Assembly: GCA_035499655.1 (NCBI GenBank) | Contig: DATJYL010000066.1 | Coordinates: forward strand, 1 to 34,160 | From: Pirellulales bacterium | GTDB lineage: Bacteria > Planctomycetota > Planctomycetia > Pirellulales > JADZDJ01 | Length of the DNA stretch: 34,160 bases | Direction: 5' to 3' | Notes under the pieces: model-generated | What the model was told of the DNA's origin: nothing | What the model saw: the letters and a program-made list of their open reading frames with translations, nothing else | Database searches by the model: none | In this document: positions 7,383 to 15,528 of the stretch, one piece after another | Position numbering within the stretch: the stretch's first letter is position 1 | Layout of the letters: each line of letters begins with the position of its first letter | Position numbers and translations under genes: made by a program

Positions 7383-9518
7383 TCATGCTTGAATTCGGGA
7401 ACGATTGGCTCGAGAGTAATTCAGCCACCGCGTGACGGCTTGCAGCAAAATGGTCGTCACGGCAGCCATCATAAAAATTGTCAGGGCGATGTTCAGCCCG
7501 CCTTTGATGAGCAATGCGTAATTGTGTTTGGCCCAGCCGTCGGCCCAATCGTTGTGAAAGCGGCCGCCGATGAGTTGATAGCCCGCCGTCATCGTGGTGG
7601 TGATGACAAACAGCATCGGCGCGATCGTGAGAATGGCATACTTCCCGCGGCCGGAGTTGATGATCCAGGTGGTGACCACGGTCAATGCAATCACGGACAG
7701 CAATTGGTTGGCGATGCCGAACATGGGCCAAATGGTGTCGATCGAGCCGGCCCAAATCAGCCCGCCCCATGCGGCCGTGACGGCGGCGGTGGCCAATACG
7801 GCGCCGGGCAACCAATCGGTTCGTTCGAACGGCTTCCAAATTTTCCCCAGCACTTCCTGCAGCATAAACCGGGCGATGCGCGTGCCGGCGTCAATCGTGG
7901 TAAGAATGAACAGCGCCTCGAACATAATGGCGAAGTGGTACCAGTATTTTTTCACGTCATCGAGGCTGATTGCATCGCCGGCCACGCGCCGCATGGCCTG
8001 CGTGAACACTTCCGACATGCCCACGGCCAGCGTCACCGCTCCGCCGGTGCGACCCCGGAGCGATTCGCCCCCCACCTGCTGTTCGATTTGCGGCAAGTTA
8101 TCGTGATTGGCGCCCAGCGCGGCCAATTGCGTTGCAAATTGCGGGGCGCGGGCTAAATCGATGTTGATGGCCCAATAATCGCCCTGCGGCATTGAAGCGG
8201 CGGCAATTAACGCCACGACGCCCACCAAGCCTTCGATCAGCATCGATCCGTAACCGATGGTCCGCACGTGCGATTCCTTGGAGACCATTTTCGGCGTGGT
8301 TCCGGACGACACCAGGGCGTGAAATCCGGAAATCGCCCCACACATGATGCAAATAAAGCAAAACGGGAAGATCGCGCCGTTCAAGTTCGGCCCGCCGCCA
8401 CTGGCAAATTGCGGATTAACGCTGGGCGCCTGCAATTGCGGATTGGCTACAATCACCGCCGTGACCAGCAGCGCCACCGTGCCGATTTTCAAAAAGCTGG
8501 ACAAATAGTCGCGCGGACACAGCAACAACCACACCGGCAGCACCGAGGCGATAAAGCCATAACTGCACAGAGCGATAATAGTCTCTTCACGAGAGAGCGA
8601 AAAGAAACGTTCCCACGCCGAGCCGGGAATCCAATGGCCGGCTACCGTGACGCCAATTGTGGCCGCCGCGCCGATGATCGAGGCTTCCACAATTTTTCCG
8701 CGCCGCAGCTTATACATGTACAGGCCCACAAATAGCGCGATGGGAATGGTGCAGGCAATGGTGAATGTGCCCCACGAACTGCCCGGCACGGCCTGCGTAA
8801 CACCGGCCGGCACAACCAACTTCCCCTCGGTCACAACCAGCGAAGAAGCTGCCGATTCACTGGCATCTGCAGATTTGGCGCGGGCAATTTTGAACGCTTC
8901 GCTGCGGGTCATGGCGGAGCCATCGGCGTATTGAATTTGCGTTCCCGGCGGAACCGTGGCGTAATCGCGCTGGTCGTCGCTGGTCGCTTCCAACTTTGCT
9001 CCGGGTTGCAGGGTGAAGACTGTTCCCGATGGCAAAATCACTTGTTCGCCACCAAGCGCTTTCACGACGATAAGGCCCAAACCCGCCAGGGCCACAACCA
9101 CGACAAACAAAATCGTGATCGAGGCGGTGTTGCCCGCCACGCGGCCGATTTCGGTCCGGGCGATTTCCGCGAGCGATTTCCCTCCGTGCCGCACGCTAGC
9201 GGCCAGCACCAACATGTCTTGCACGGCGCCGGCCAGGCACACACCGACGACAATCCAAATCAAGCCGGGCAAGTAGCCGAATTGAATGGCCAGCACCGGC
9301 CCAATGAGCGGACCTGCGCCCGAGATGGCTGCAAAATGATGGCCGAACAGCACCCATTTGTTGGTCGGGTCGTAATTCTGTCCGTCGTACTGTGTGTGGG
9401 CGGGCGTGGGGCGCGAATCGTCCAGCGCGGCCACTTTCGCCGCCAGGAACTTGCTGTAAAAGCGGAACGCAATCGCCAGACAGCACAGCACCACAATCAT
9501 CAGCGGCATGGCGTGCAT
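7383..9518 (-). CDS. cstA: Carbon starvation protein CstA (peptide / pyruvate transporter family)
   Basis: A 711-aa polytopic membrane protein of the CstA family, which imports peptides or pyruvate under carbon limitation. Hallmarks visible: VLFGHHFAAISGAGPLIGPVLA (residues 56-77, in part), GAVQDMLVL, VLPVWLLLCPRDYLSSFLKIG, CGAISGFHALVSSGTTPKM, GGAVTLAVGM, WYHFAIMFEALFILTTIDAGTR and WPMFGIANQLL. Compared with E. coli CstA the first membrane segment is absent and about 90 residues (roughly 156-246) are inserted between IVVKAL and SWGTFT, in a hydrophilic loop. ATG 9518 or ATG 9509 may be the start; no strong ribosome binding site is seen. It is divergent from trxB across a 217-nt gap and convergent with fliM. 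Confidence 0.93.
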   Translation of the reverse strand: MHAMPLMIVVLCCLAIAFRFYSKFLAAKVAALDDSRPTPAHTQYDGQNYDPTNKWVLFGHHFAAISGAGPLIGPVLAIQFGYLPGLIWIVVGVCLAGAVQDMLVLAASVRHGGKSLAEIARTEIGRVAGNTASITILFVVVVALAGLGLIVVKALGGEQVILPSGTVFTLQPGAKLEATSDDQRDYATVPPGTQIQYADGSAMTRSEAFKIARAKSADASESAASSLVVTEGKLVVPAGVTQAVPGSSWGTFTIACTIPIALFVGLYMYKLRRGKIVEASIIGAAATIGVTVAGHWIPGSAWERFFSLSREETIIALCSYGFIASVLPVWLLLCPRDYLSSFLKIGTVALLVTAVIVANPQLQAPSVNPQFASGGGPNLNGAIFPFCFICIMCGAISGFHALVSSGTTPKMVSKESHVRTIGYGSMLIEGLVGVVALIAAASMPQGDYWAINIDLARAPQFATQLAALGANHDNLPQIEQQVGGESLRGRTGGAVTLAVGMSEVFTQAMRRVAGDAISLDDVKKYWYHFAIMFEALFILTTIDAGTRIARFMLQEVLGKIWKPFERTDWLPGAVLATAAVTAAWGGLIWAGSIDTIWPMFGIANQLLSVIALTVVTTWIINSGRGKYAILTIAPMLFVITTTMTAGYQLIGGRFHNDWADGWAKHNYALLIKGGLNIALTIFMMAAVTTILLQAVTRWLNYSRANRSRIQA

Positions 9519-9548
9519 GCAATCAACTTTCGTTCAGACTGAAGAATT

Positions 9549-9712
9549 CACCGCAGAGACGCGGAGACACAGAGAAAACGGCTCCTTCGAAAGAATAACC
9601 GACCCACTTGCCGGCGACAAGTTGAATGCCGGTGGACGCCTCGCCCGGTTGCCATATAATTGCGGGCTTGAATAATTTGATGACCTCTGTGCGTCTCAGC
9701 GTCTCAGCGGTT
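9549..9712. repeat. Word-pair inverted repeat (GCAGAGACGC / GCGTCTCAGC) enclosing the trxB promoter region
   Basis: The left arm 9549-9575 (CCGCAGAGACGCGGAGACAC) and the right arm 9683-9712 (CTCTGTGCGTCTCAGCGTCTC) are reverse complements with small differences, about 107 nt apart. The candidate trxB promoter lies in the loop. Confidence 0.7.
9633..9660 (+). promoter_or_regulatory. Candidate sigma70-type promoter for trxB
   Basis: A perfect TATAAT (9655-9660) is preceded at 16 nt by TGGACG (9633-9638, 4/6 to TTGACA). It lies 75 nt upstream of the GTG start of trxB and between the arms of an inverted repeat. Confidence 0.5.
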
Positions 9713-9735
9713 CAATGTAAACGAGGAGTTAACCC

Positions 9736-10800
9736 GTGGCGGAAAAAGTGGTGATTATCGGCAGTGGACCGGCCGCTTGGTCGGCGGCCATTTATGCGGC
9801 GCGGGCGGAACTGAAGCCGCTGGTGTTCGAAGGGGCCATAACGGAGGAAAATCGATTGGCCGGCACGCTGCCCTTGGGGCAATTGGCGCTGACGACCGAG
9901 GTGGAAAATTACGCGGGTTTTCCGGCCGGCGAGCTGCAGCATTTTCTGCACAGCGCGCTCGACCCGGAACGGCTGAAATATATGAACGTGCCGGAGGAAG
10001 AGCACGCCGTCACTGGGCCGGAACTGATGGAGCTGATGCGGCAGCAGGCGTTCAACTTTGGCACGCGGATTATCACAGACGATGTGGTGGAAGTCGATTT
10101 GCGAAATCACCCGTTTACTATTTACTCCGGCGAGGGGCGGCAGACGCACGCACAGTCGCTGATTATCGCCACCGGCGCGCGAGCCAATTATTTGGGCTTG
10201 CCGTCGGAGGAAAAGTTTAAAAACCGAGGCGTCAGCGCTTGCGCGGTGTGTGACGGAGCGCTGCCGCGCTTTCGCAACAAGCCGCTGGTAGTGATCGGCG
10301 GCGGCGATTCGGCGGTGGAGGAAGCCACGTATTTGACGAAGTACGCGTCGCAGGTGCTGATGGTTCATCGCCGCGACAAACTTCGAGCCAGCATGATTAT
10401 GCAAGAACGTGCGCTGGGGAACAGCAAAATCAAAATGGTGTGGAATCACGAACTGGCGGAAGTTCTAGGCAACGACAAAGAAGGGGTTACCGGCGTGCGG
10501 CTAGCATGCACTGCCAAAGACCGCTGCGAAGCGATCGAACATGAAGTGCCCGCCAGCGGCGTGTTTCTGGCCATTGGCCACACGCCCAACACGGCATTTT
10601 TGAACGGCCAGGTGGCAACCAACGAAAAGGGTTACATCCAATGGACCACGCTGTTCCGCACGTACACTAGCGTCGATGGTGTGTTCGCCGCCGGCGACGT
10701 GGCCGACGATTACTACCGCCAGGCGATCACTTCGGCCGGCACCGGCTGCATGGCGGCCCTGGACGCAGAACGCTGGCTAGCGGGGAAAGGAATCCATTGA
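9736..10800 (+). CDS. trxB: Thioredoxin reductase
   Basis: This 354-aa FAD/NADPH flavoenzyme reduces thioredoxin. It shows the N-terminal FAD dinucleotide motif [21 protein letters not shown], the redox pair C169-A-V-C172 in SACAVCDG, the NADPH fold [15 protein letters not shown], the HRRDKLRAS segment that reads the 2'-phosphate, and the second FAD motif [33 protein letters not shown]. It is about 35 residues longer than most bacterial TrxB because of an insertion after the [11 protein letters not shown] segment (around residues 72-98). The start is GTG 9736, set by GAGGAG at 9723-9728. asnS follows at 86 nt. Confidence 0.95.
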   Translation: MAEKVVIIGSGPAAWSAAIYAARAELKPLVFEGAITEENRLAGTLPLGQLALTTEVENYAGFPAGELQHFLHSALDPERLKYMNVPEEEHAVTGPELMELMRQQAFNFGTRIITDDVVEVDLRNHPFTIYSGEGRQTHAQSLIIATGARANYLGLPSEEKFKNRGVSACAVCDGALPRFRNKPLVVIGGGDSAVEEATYLTKYASQVLMVHRRDKLRASMIMQERALGNSKIKMVWNHELAEVLGNDKEGVTGVRLACTAKDRCEAIEHEVPASGVFLAIGHTPNTAFLNGQVATNEKGYIQWTTLFRTYTSVDGVFAAGDVADDYYRQAITSAGTGCMAALDAERWLAGKGIH

Positions 10801-10827
10801 AAGCGATTGGCGGTCCATTTCAATCTG

Positions 10828-10875
10828 GAATTCTCAACTGACCACTGATCACTGACCACCGATCACTGCTCATCA
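10828..10875 (+). repeat. Degenerate ACTGATCACTGACC word array upstream of asnS
   Basis: Four to five imperfect copies of the word ACTGACC/ACTGATC/ACCGATC run in one orientation up to the asnS ribosome binding site. No opposite arm was seen. Confidence 0.5.
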
Positions 10876-10886
10876 CGGAGGATCAC

Positions 10887-12278
10887 ATGGAAACCATCAG
10901 TGTGGCGGCGGCTCGAAAGGCGGAGGCCATTGGGCGGCAAGTGCGGTTGGGGGGCTGGGTTCGAACCCGGCGAGACAGCAAAGGGGGATTTTCGTTTCTG
11001 GAACTGAACGACGGCTCTTCGCAAGGCAACATTCAAATTGTCGCCGACGGCAAATTGGCCAATTACGAGAGCGAAATCAAGCATCTAACCGCCGGTTCCA
11101 GCGTGACGGTTGAGGGGGAAGTGAAGACCTCGCAAGGCAAGGGACAGGCCACGGAAGTGGCGGCCAGCAAGGTCATCGTGCATGGCGGGGCCGATGCGGA
11201 AACTTATCCGCTGCAGAAAAAGGGGCACTCGTTCGAGTTTCTGCGGACCATCGCTCATTTGCGGCCGCGCACCAATTCCTTCGGCGCGGTGGCCCGAGTG
11301 CGGAACCGTGTGAGCTGGGCCATTCATCAATTTTTCCAAGAACGGGGCTTCATTTATTTGCACACGCCGATTATTACGGCCAGCGATTGCGAAGGGGCCG
11401 GGGCGATGTTCAAAGTCACCACGCTCGATTTGAACAAGCTGCCGCGCAAAGAAGCGGCCGTCGATTACGCGCAAGATTTTTTCCAGCGCGCTGCCTTCCT
11501 GACCGTCAGCGGGCAACTGAACGGCGAGGCGTACGCCTGCGGACTGGGAAAAATCTACACGTTCGGGCCGACATTCCGCGCGGAAAACTCCAACACTTCG
11601 CGGCACCTGGCGGAATTCTGGATGGTGGAGCCGGAAATGGCGTTTTATGAACTGCCCGACAACATGCAACTGGCCGAAGCGTTCATCAAGCACATTCTGT
11701 CCGACGTGCTGCAAAACTGCCCGGAGGAAATGCAGTTTTTTCATGAGCGGATCGACAAAACCGTGCGGACCACGCTGGAACACATTGTGGCCAGCGAATT
11801 TGTGAGGCTGCCGTACACCGAGGCGGTGGAGCGACTGACGAAATCGAAGCAAACCTTCGAATACCCTGTGGCCTGGGGCAATGATTTGCAGGCCGAGCAC
11901 GAACGCTGGCTCACCGAGCAGGAATTCAAAAGCCCGGTGATTTTGTTTGATTATCCGCGGAGCATCAAGCCGTTTTACATGCGCGTGAATGACGACGGCA
12001 AAACCGTGCGGGCGATGGATATTTTAGTGCCCGGCGTGGGGGAAATTATCGGCGGCAGCCAGCGCGAAGAACGGCTCGACGTGCTTCAGCAGCGAATGGC
12101 CGAGCAGGGGCTGAATCCGGAACCGTATTGGTGGTATCTCGATTTGCGGCGCTATGGCACGGTGCCGCATTCCGGATTTGGATTGGGACTGGAGCGCATT
12201 CTGCAATTCATCACGGGCATGGGAAACATCCGCGACGTGATTCCATTCCCGCGCACACCCGGCAGCGCCGATTTCTAA
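10887..12278 (+). CDS. asnS: Asparaginyl-tRNA synthetase
   Basis: AsnS (463 aa) charges tRNA-Asn. It has an N-terminal anticodon-binding OB-fold ([26 protein letters not shown]) and a class II catalytic core with motif 2-type [28 protein letters not shown] and the C-terminal motif 3 [16 protein letters not shown]. The segment [29 protein letters not shown] is typical of AsnS rather than AspS, and there is no GatCAB gene nearby. The ribosome binding site CGGAGGA lies 5 nt before the ATG. Length is normal for the family. Confidence 0.96.
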   Translation: METISVAAARKAEAIGRQVRLGGWVRTRRDSKGGFSFLELNDGSSQGNIQIVADGKLANYESEIKHLTAGSSVTVEGEVKTSQGKGQATEVAASKVIVHGGADAETYPLQKKGHSFEFLRTIAHLRPRTNSFGAVARVRNRVSWAIHQFFQERGFIYLHTPIITASDCEGAGAMFKVTTLDLNKLPRKEAAVDYAQDFFQRAAFLTVSGQLNGEAYACGLGKIYTFGPTFRAENSNTSRHLAEFWMVEPEMAFYELPDNMQLAEAFIKHILSDVLQNCPEEMQFFHERIDKTVRTTLEHIVASEFVRLPYTEAVERLTKSKQTFEYPVAWGNDLQAEHERWLTEQEFKSPVILFDYPRSIKPFYMRVNDDGKTVRAMDILVPGVGEIIGGSQREERLDVLQQRMAEQGLNPEPYWWYLDLRRYGTVPHSGFGLGLERILQFITGMGNIRDVIPFPRTPGSADF

Positions 12279-12322
12279 ATGCGCGACTGAACGATTGAAA
12301 CAGTTTTCCGCATGCCGTGTGC

Positions 12323-12349
12323 AAAAAAACCGCCGAGCAAGCTCGGCGG
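12323..12349 (-). terminator. Intrinsic terminator of the cysteine-rich gene
   Basis: A 9-bp perfect stem (CCGCCGAGC/GCTCGGCGG, 12330-12349, 2-nt loop) is followed by seven T on the minus strand (12323-12329). On the plus strand the tract precedes the stem, so it serves the minus-strand gene rather than asnS. Confidence 0.85.
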
Positions 12350-12385
12350 CTAAATTCGCTTCGTTGCGTTTAATTCGGCCGCAAA

Positions 12386-12856
12386 CTATTCGTATCGCAC
12401 GATCACGTCGCCGCAGCGGGTGAAGACAATTTTCACGCAGCAGCCGCAATCGTAGGAATACGTCACCACGCCGCGGCCCAACAGGCCGCACTCACTGCAC
12501 ACTTTTGGATCTTTGCAGCAGGCGGGCAAGCACACGGGAATTTCCGCCACGCAGGGGCAGCAGCAGCAATCGCACGGATCCTGCACTTTTAGCGTTTGGC
12601 TGACTTTTGGCCCGCAGCAATCGCAGCAGCCACGATACGTAATGCAGGGCTGATACGTTTTGCACCCGCACGCCGGCGCCGGGGCGGTTTGGCAACAATC
12701 GCCGTTCATGAGCAGCGAGGCGTTTTTCACCAAGGCGGTTCGGTCATTTTTAACGGCATGGGCCGGCAGTTGGCTGTCAGCCTGCAGATTGGCCGAACAG
12801 GCAATCAACAGCAGCCCGGCGGCTACAAAAAAGCTGATGTTTCTGAATTGCAACAT
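12386..12856 (-). CDS. Small cysteine-rich exported protein, function unknown
   Basis: I do not recognise a named family. The product is 156 aa: a signal sequence (FFVAAGLLLIACSANLQA, about residues 9-26) and a mature part with about two dozen cysteines in CC, CxC and CCxCC clusters (GCCDCCGP; DPCDCCCCPC; ACCKDP; DCGCC). The LIAC tetrapeptide could be a lipobox; alternatively signal peptidase I cuts after LQA. Start ATG 12856 is set by GAGGAG about 8 nt upstream; a start at 12871 would skip it. The gene stands alone with its own terminator, and two palindromes (12874-12886, 12934-12951) lie upstream. The cysteine density recalls the YTV protein at the other end of the window, but the repeats differ. 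A surface or wall protein is plausible; metal binding is another option. Confidence 0.7.
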   Translation of the reverse strand: MLQFRNISFFVAAGLLLIACSANLQADSQLPAHAVKNDRTALVKNASLLMNGDCCQTAPAPACGCKTYQPCITYRGCCDCCGPKVSQTLKVQDPCDCCCCPCVAEIPVCLPACCKDPKVCSECGLLGRGVVTYSYDCGCCVKIVFTRCGDVIVRYE

Positions 12857-13266
12857 CGGATGTCTCCTCAAAAAACCATGATGGTTGTGATTTCGGCAGT
12901 TTATGGCGGAGAGGCATTTTCAGCGCTTTCCACTATGCCAACGATGGCATATTTGCCGTGCTATTCAAGGGGGACACGCGGCGGGGCAGCGGGAAAACAT
13001 TTGCCAGCAACGCGTTCTGGTTTGCTCTTAATCCTTTTATGAACTAGGTTTGCTTTGCGGTGCGGCGCAATTTCATTTCCTGCTGTCGCGCCAGCAATAC
13101 GGTTTCAGGCGCGGGGTTGAACAGCGACCACCGGGCTGTAATCCCAGCGTGTTTCGTCGTTCTGCAACTTATCACTTCGGCAGAACTGCGGCACGGTGAG
13201 CCTGTTGACCGCCGTTAGAAAGCCTTCCTTCGGCAGTTCGAACCTGACTGGTCTGAGGATTCCTCC
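12857..13266. other. 410-nt gap between divergent cysteine-rich and coiled-coil genes
   Basis: No gene was found. It holds two perfect palindromes close to the minus-strand gene: AACCATGATGGTT (12874-12886) and TATGCCA-ACGA-TGGCATA (12934-12951). These could be operators. No convincing -10/-35 pair was found for either gene. Several short open frames here lack codon bias or ribosome binding sites. Confidence 0.4.
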
Positions 13267-13983
13267 GTGTCGATTTCCACCGCTCCTGCGGCCTGCGCGC
13301 CGCTCAAGCAATCACTGGCGGCATTCCGGGCAGGGCAGGAAAAATACGCCCAGTTTGTGAACGATGTGCTAGCCGATTTGGAGACCATGCACCGGCGACT
13401 GACCGAGGCAGAGCATCAAGTGGCACTGCAGCGCCAGCAACTTTCCGAATTGCGCAGTCCCTTGTCCGAAGAATACCAGCAAGCTTCCCCCGAATTGCCG
13501 GCCGGCAATTACGAGCTGCAAATTCGGGTGGCCGAGTTGGAAAGCGAACGCCAGGCACTGGAGGAAGAACTGGAAAACATTCGGGCCCGGGCCGTCGACA
13601 TGGCCGAAACCATCGCCGGCCAAAAACGGCAAATGTCGGAAGAGCACACCCAGTGGATGGATGAGCTGCGGCAGTTGCGCCACATTCTCGACAAACAAAC
13701 CAATTGGATCACGCAGCAAAGCGAGACCGGAATTTCGCTGCCGGCGGCGGGAAAAGTTGGTCGCCCTTTTGGGCCGCTGCCCAGCGAACACGTCGCTTCC
13801 GCCATGCTGCAAATCGATGCCGACGATTATGGAACGCTTCCCGCGGAGCAGGCCCTGACATTTTCGCAGGAACCCGCCGCCAATGATCGTCTTACCGCGC
13901 GGGAAAATGAAGATTTAGATCTGGCGTCGGTGCTTACGCAGTTTGAACGCCAGCCAAAAAACATGTCTCGCCGGGGCAAATAG
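13267..13983 (+). CDS. Coiled-coil protein of unknown function, partner of the GAP1-like gene
   Basis: I do not recognise this 238-aa soluble protein. Residues about 20-150 are Glu/Gln/Arg/Leu-rich with heptad spacing (DLETMHRRLTEAEHQVALQR; RVAELESERQALEEELENIR) and should form long coiled coils. The last third is less regular and acidic, ending in QPKNMSRRGK. There is no signal peptide or membrane segment. The start is GTG 13267, with TGAGG 8 nt upstream. The next gene begins 40 nt after its stop with a strong Shine-Dalgarno, so the two are probably cotranscribed. A scaffold role alongside the next protein is inference. Confidence 0.65.
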   Translation: MSISTAPAACAPLKQSLAAFRAGQEKYAQFVNDVLADLETMHRRLTEAEHQVALQRQQLSELRSPLSEEYQQASPELPAGNYELQIRVAELESERQALEEELENIRARAVDMAETIAGQKRQMSEEHTQWMDELRQLRHILDKQTNWITQQSETGISLPAAGKVGRPFGPLPSEHVASAMLQIDADDYGTLPAEQALTFSQEPAANDRLTARENEDLDLASVLTQFERQPKNMSRRGK

Positions 13984-14022
13984 AAATAGCCGTTATTCCC
14001 CGATTTATCGCAGGAGGACATT

Positions 14023-15414
14023 TTGCTGATCGAACAAGCCATTTTCACTTTCGCCAAAACCGATCATGCGGCCGGTTATCAACTTTTGGCCCGCAGCCCG
14101 GGCGTCACCGACCGTCAGGCGCGCGAATTGGCCGTGTGGGGGCCATCGCACGATGCGTTGAACACCGACCGAGACGAAGCGTCGAGCGTGAATTTTCATT
14201 CCCTACCGTGCGGAACTTACTGCGTATCGAAAACCGTGGCCACGGGGCAGGAGCACAACGGCTGGGGCGGAGCAGATGTGTATACCCAATTTCTGCTCGT
14301 GCCTTCCGCTGTGCTGGCCCGGTTTGCGAATAACCCGTTTGCCGTGTTGCGGGCGGCTTGGGCCAAAGGCGTGTTGGCAGTGCACGAACAGCCGCCATCG
14401 GTGTTGGAGCCGTTCACGCTGGCGGGGCGGTCGGCAACCGTCGACGAAGGTTTGCTCGCGCAATTTGCCGATCAATGGGGACCGCAAGGCGTGGCCCGAT
14501 TGATTGCCGCGGCCCTACGGCCGGGCATCCAATTGTTAGCCGGCGCCCAACATTGTGAAACGTTGATCGGGGGGCTGCTGCAATGCTTTCCGGTGGAATG
14601 CCGGGGCGAATTGACGTTCACCACCGGGTTACGTTTTTCGCCCCGGCGTCCGTTTCGATTGTCTCCGCTTTCCAGTGACGGCGCCGAGCAGCGCCGGGCC
14701 TTACGACACGAAGGGGTCACGCTGGTTGATCTTTCCCGTTGCGACATGGCCGATGCGGAACCGCGCGGATGGGCGGCCTACGTGGCAGAAGCCATCCGTG
14801 GCGATCGACTAGCGCGGCTAATCAGCGTATTGCAGCAACCGCGCCCCAATTTGCGCCTGGACGATTTGAACGCGCTTGGAGAACAGTTGCTGGAAGAATT
14901 GTACTCCGAACCGGCGATTGTCGCTGTCCATTCCGAACAACCCGCCCCGCAGCCTGCCGCGCGATCGGCATCCGGAACGGAGCGGCTGTTTCGCACCGAT
15001 CGACCGCGAAATCCAAAACCTGCGGAGCCAATTTCCAATCTACATCTTTCGGATGCGCATCCAGCCCAATTCAATTCTCGCGAAGCGGAGCGGCATTCAG
15101 CTGGCATAAGTTTTGGCGGGTCGGAAGCAAAAATACCCACCGTGGCCGATCCCGCCGCTGTCGAACTGCTGGAACAACTTGACGATGCCGTGTACGAAGC
15201 CGTCAACGGAGTTGCCGGGGCGGTCAATCATGCTTCCCGGCTATGGGCGCAGCTTACGCAGCTTCTTCCCCCGGCGACGCAGGCAGCCTTGCGCGAACAA
15301 TACTTGCACTACGCCTTTACGCTGTGGAACACTTCGCATGAAGAAGGCGTTCGCAATGCCGACAAAGCGATCGGGGTCCTCGAAGTTCTGGCCGTGCTAT
15401 TTAAGCCGGAATGA
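14023..15414 (+). CDS. GAP1-N2-like (GTPase-associated protein 1) protein
   Basis: This is a 463-aa soluble protein. The N-terminal half (residues 1-160) resembles the GAP1-N2 domain seen in bacterial GTPase-associated systems: IEQAIFTFAK, GYQLLARSPGVTDRQARELA, then VNFHSLPCGTYCVSKTVATG and a GWGGADVYTQFLLVP strand. The middle (about 160-290) has a helical part; from about 295 a Pro/Ser/Arg-rich linker leads to a helical C-terminus. The start is TTG 14023: AGGAGG at 14011-14016 is correctly placed and no ATG is near. It follows the coiled-coil gene at 40 nt. No GTPase, FHA or kinase gene is adjacent, unlike many GAP1 loci. The assignment is from remembered motif pattern only. Confidence 0.5.
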   Translation: MLIEQAIFTFAKTDHAAGYQLLARSPGVTDRQARELAVWGPSHDALNTDRDEASSVNFHSLPCGTYCVSKTVATGQEHNGWGGADVYTQFLLVPSAVLARFANNPFAVLRAAWAKGVLAVHEQPPSVLEPFTLAGRSATVDEGLLAQFADQWGPQGVARLIAAALRPGIQLLAGAQHCETLIGGLLQCFPVECRGELTFTTGLRFSPRRPFRLSPLSSDGAEQRRALRHEGVTLVDLSRCDMADAEPRGWAAYVAEAIRGDRLARLISVLQQPRPNLRLDDLNALGEQLLEELYSEPAIVAVHSEQPAPQPAARSASGTERLFRTDRPRNPKPAEPISNLHLSDAHPAQFNSREAERHSAGISFGGSEAKIPTVADPAAVELLEQLDDAVYEAVNGVAGAVNHASRLWAQLTQLLPPATQAALREQYLHYAFTLWNTSHEEGVRNADKAIGVLEVLAVLFKPE

Positions 15415-15528
15415 CGGAGAATGACCCATGACCAAGCCGAAACGACCAAAGATTTGCGGCTGTACACTCCGTTCTCGATTGTGCATTGGGATTTGCTGGG
15501 CCACTGCGTGTGGTCATTGGTCATTTCC
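15410..15528. repeat. Word-pair inverted repeat (AATGACC / GGTCATT) at a convergent gene end
   Basis: The left arm 15410-15435 has three AATGAC words and the right arm 15509-15528 has GGTCATTGGTCATTTCC. The stop codon of the GAP1-like gene (15412-15414) lies in the left arm and that of carA (15514-15516, minus) in the right arm. Confidence 0.65.

Noticed and set aside
7278-8156. 292-codon plus-strand open frame after fliM
   Set aside because: Antisense to cstA; composition is typical of a reverse-frame shadow.
12323-12349. Hairpin after asnS as the asnS terminator
   Set aside because: The T-tract is on the minus strand only, so it ends the cysteine-rich gene.
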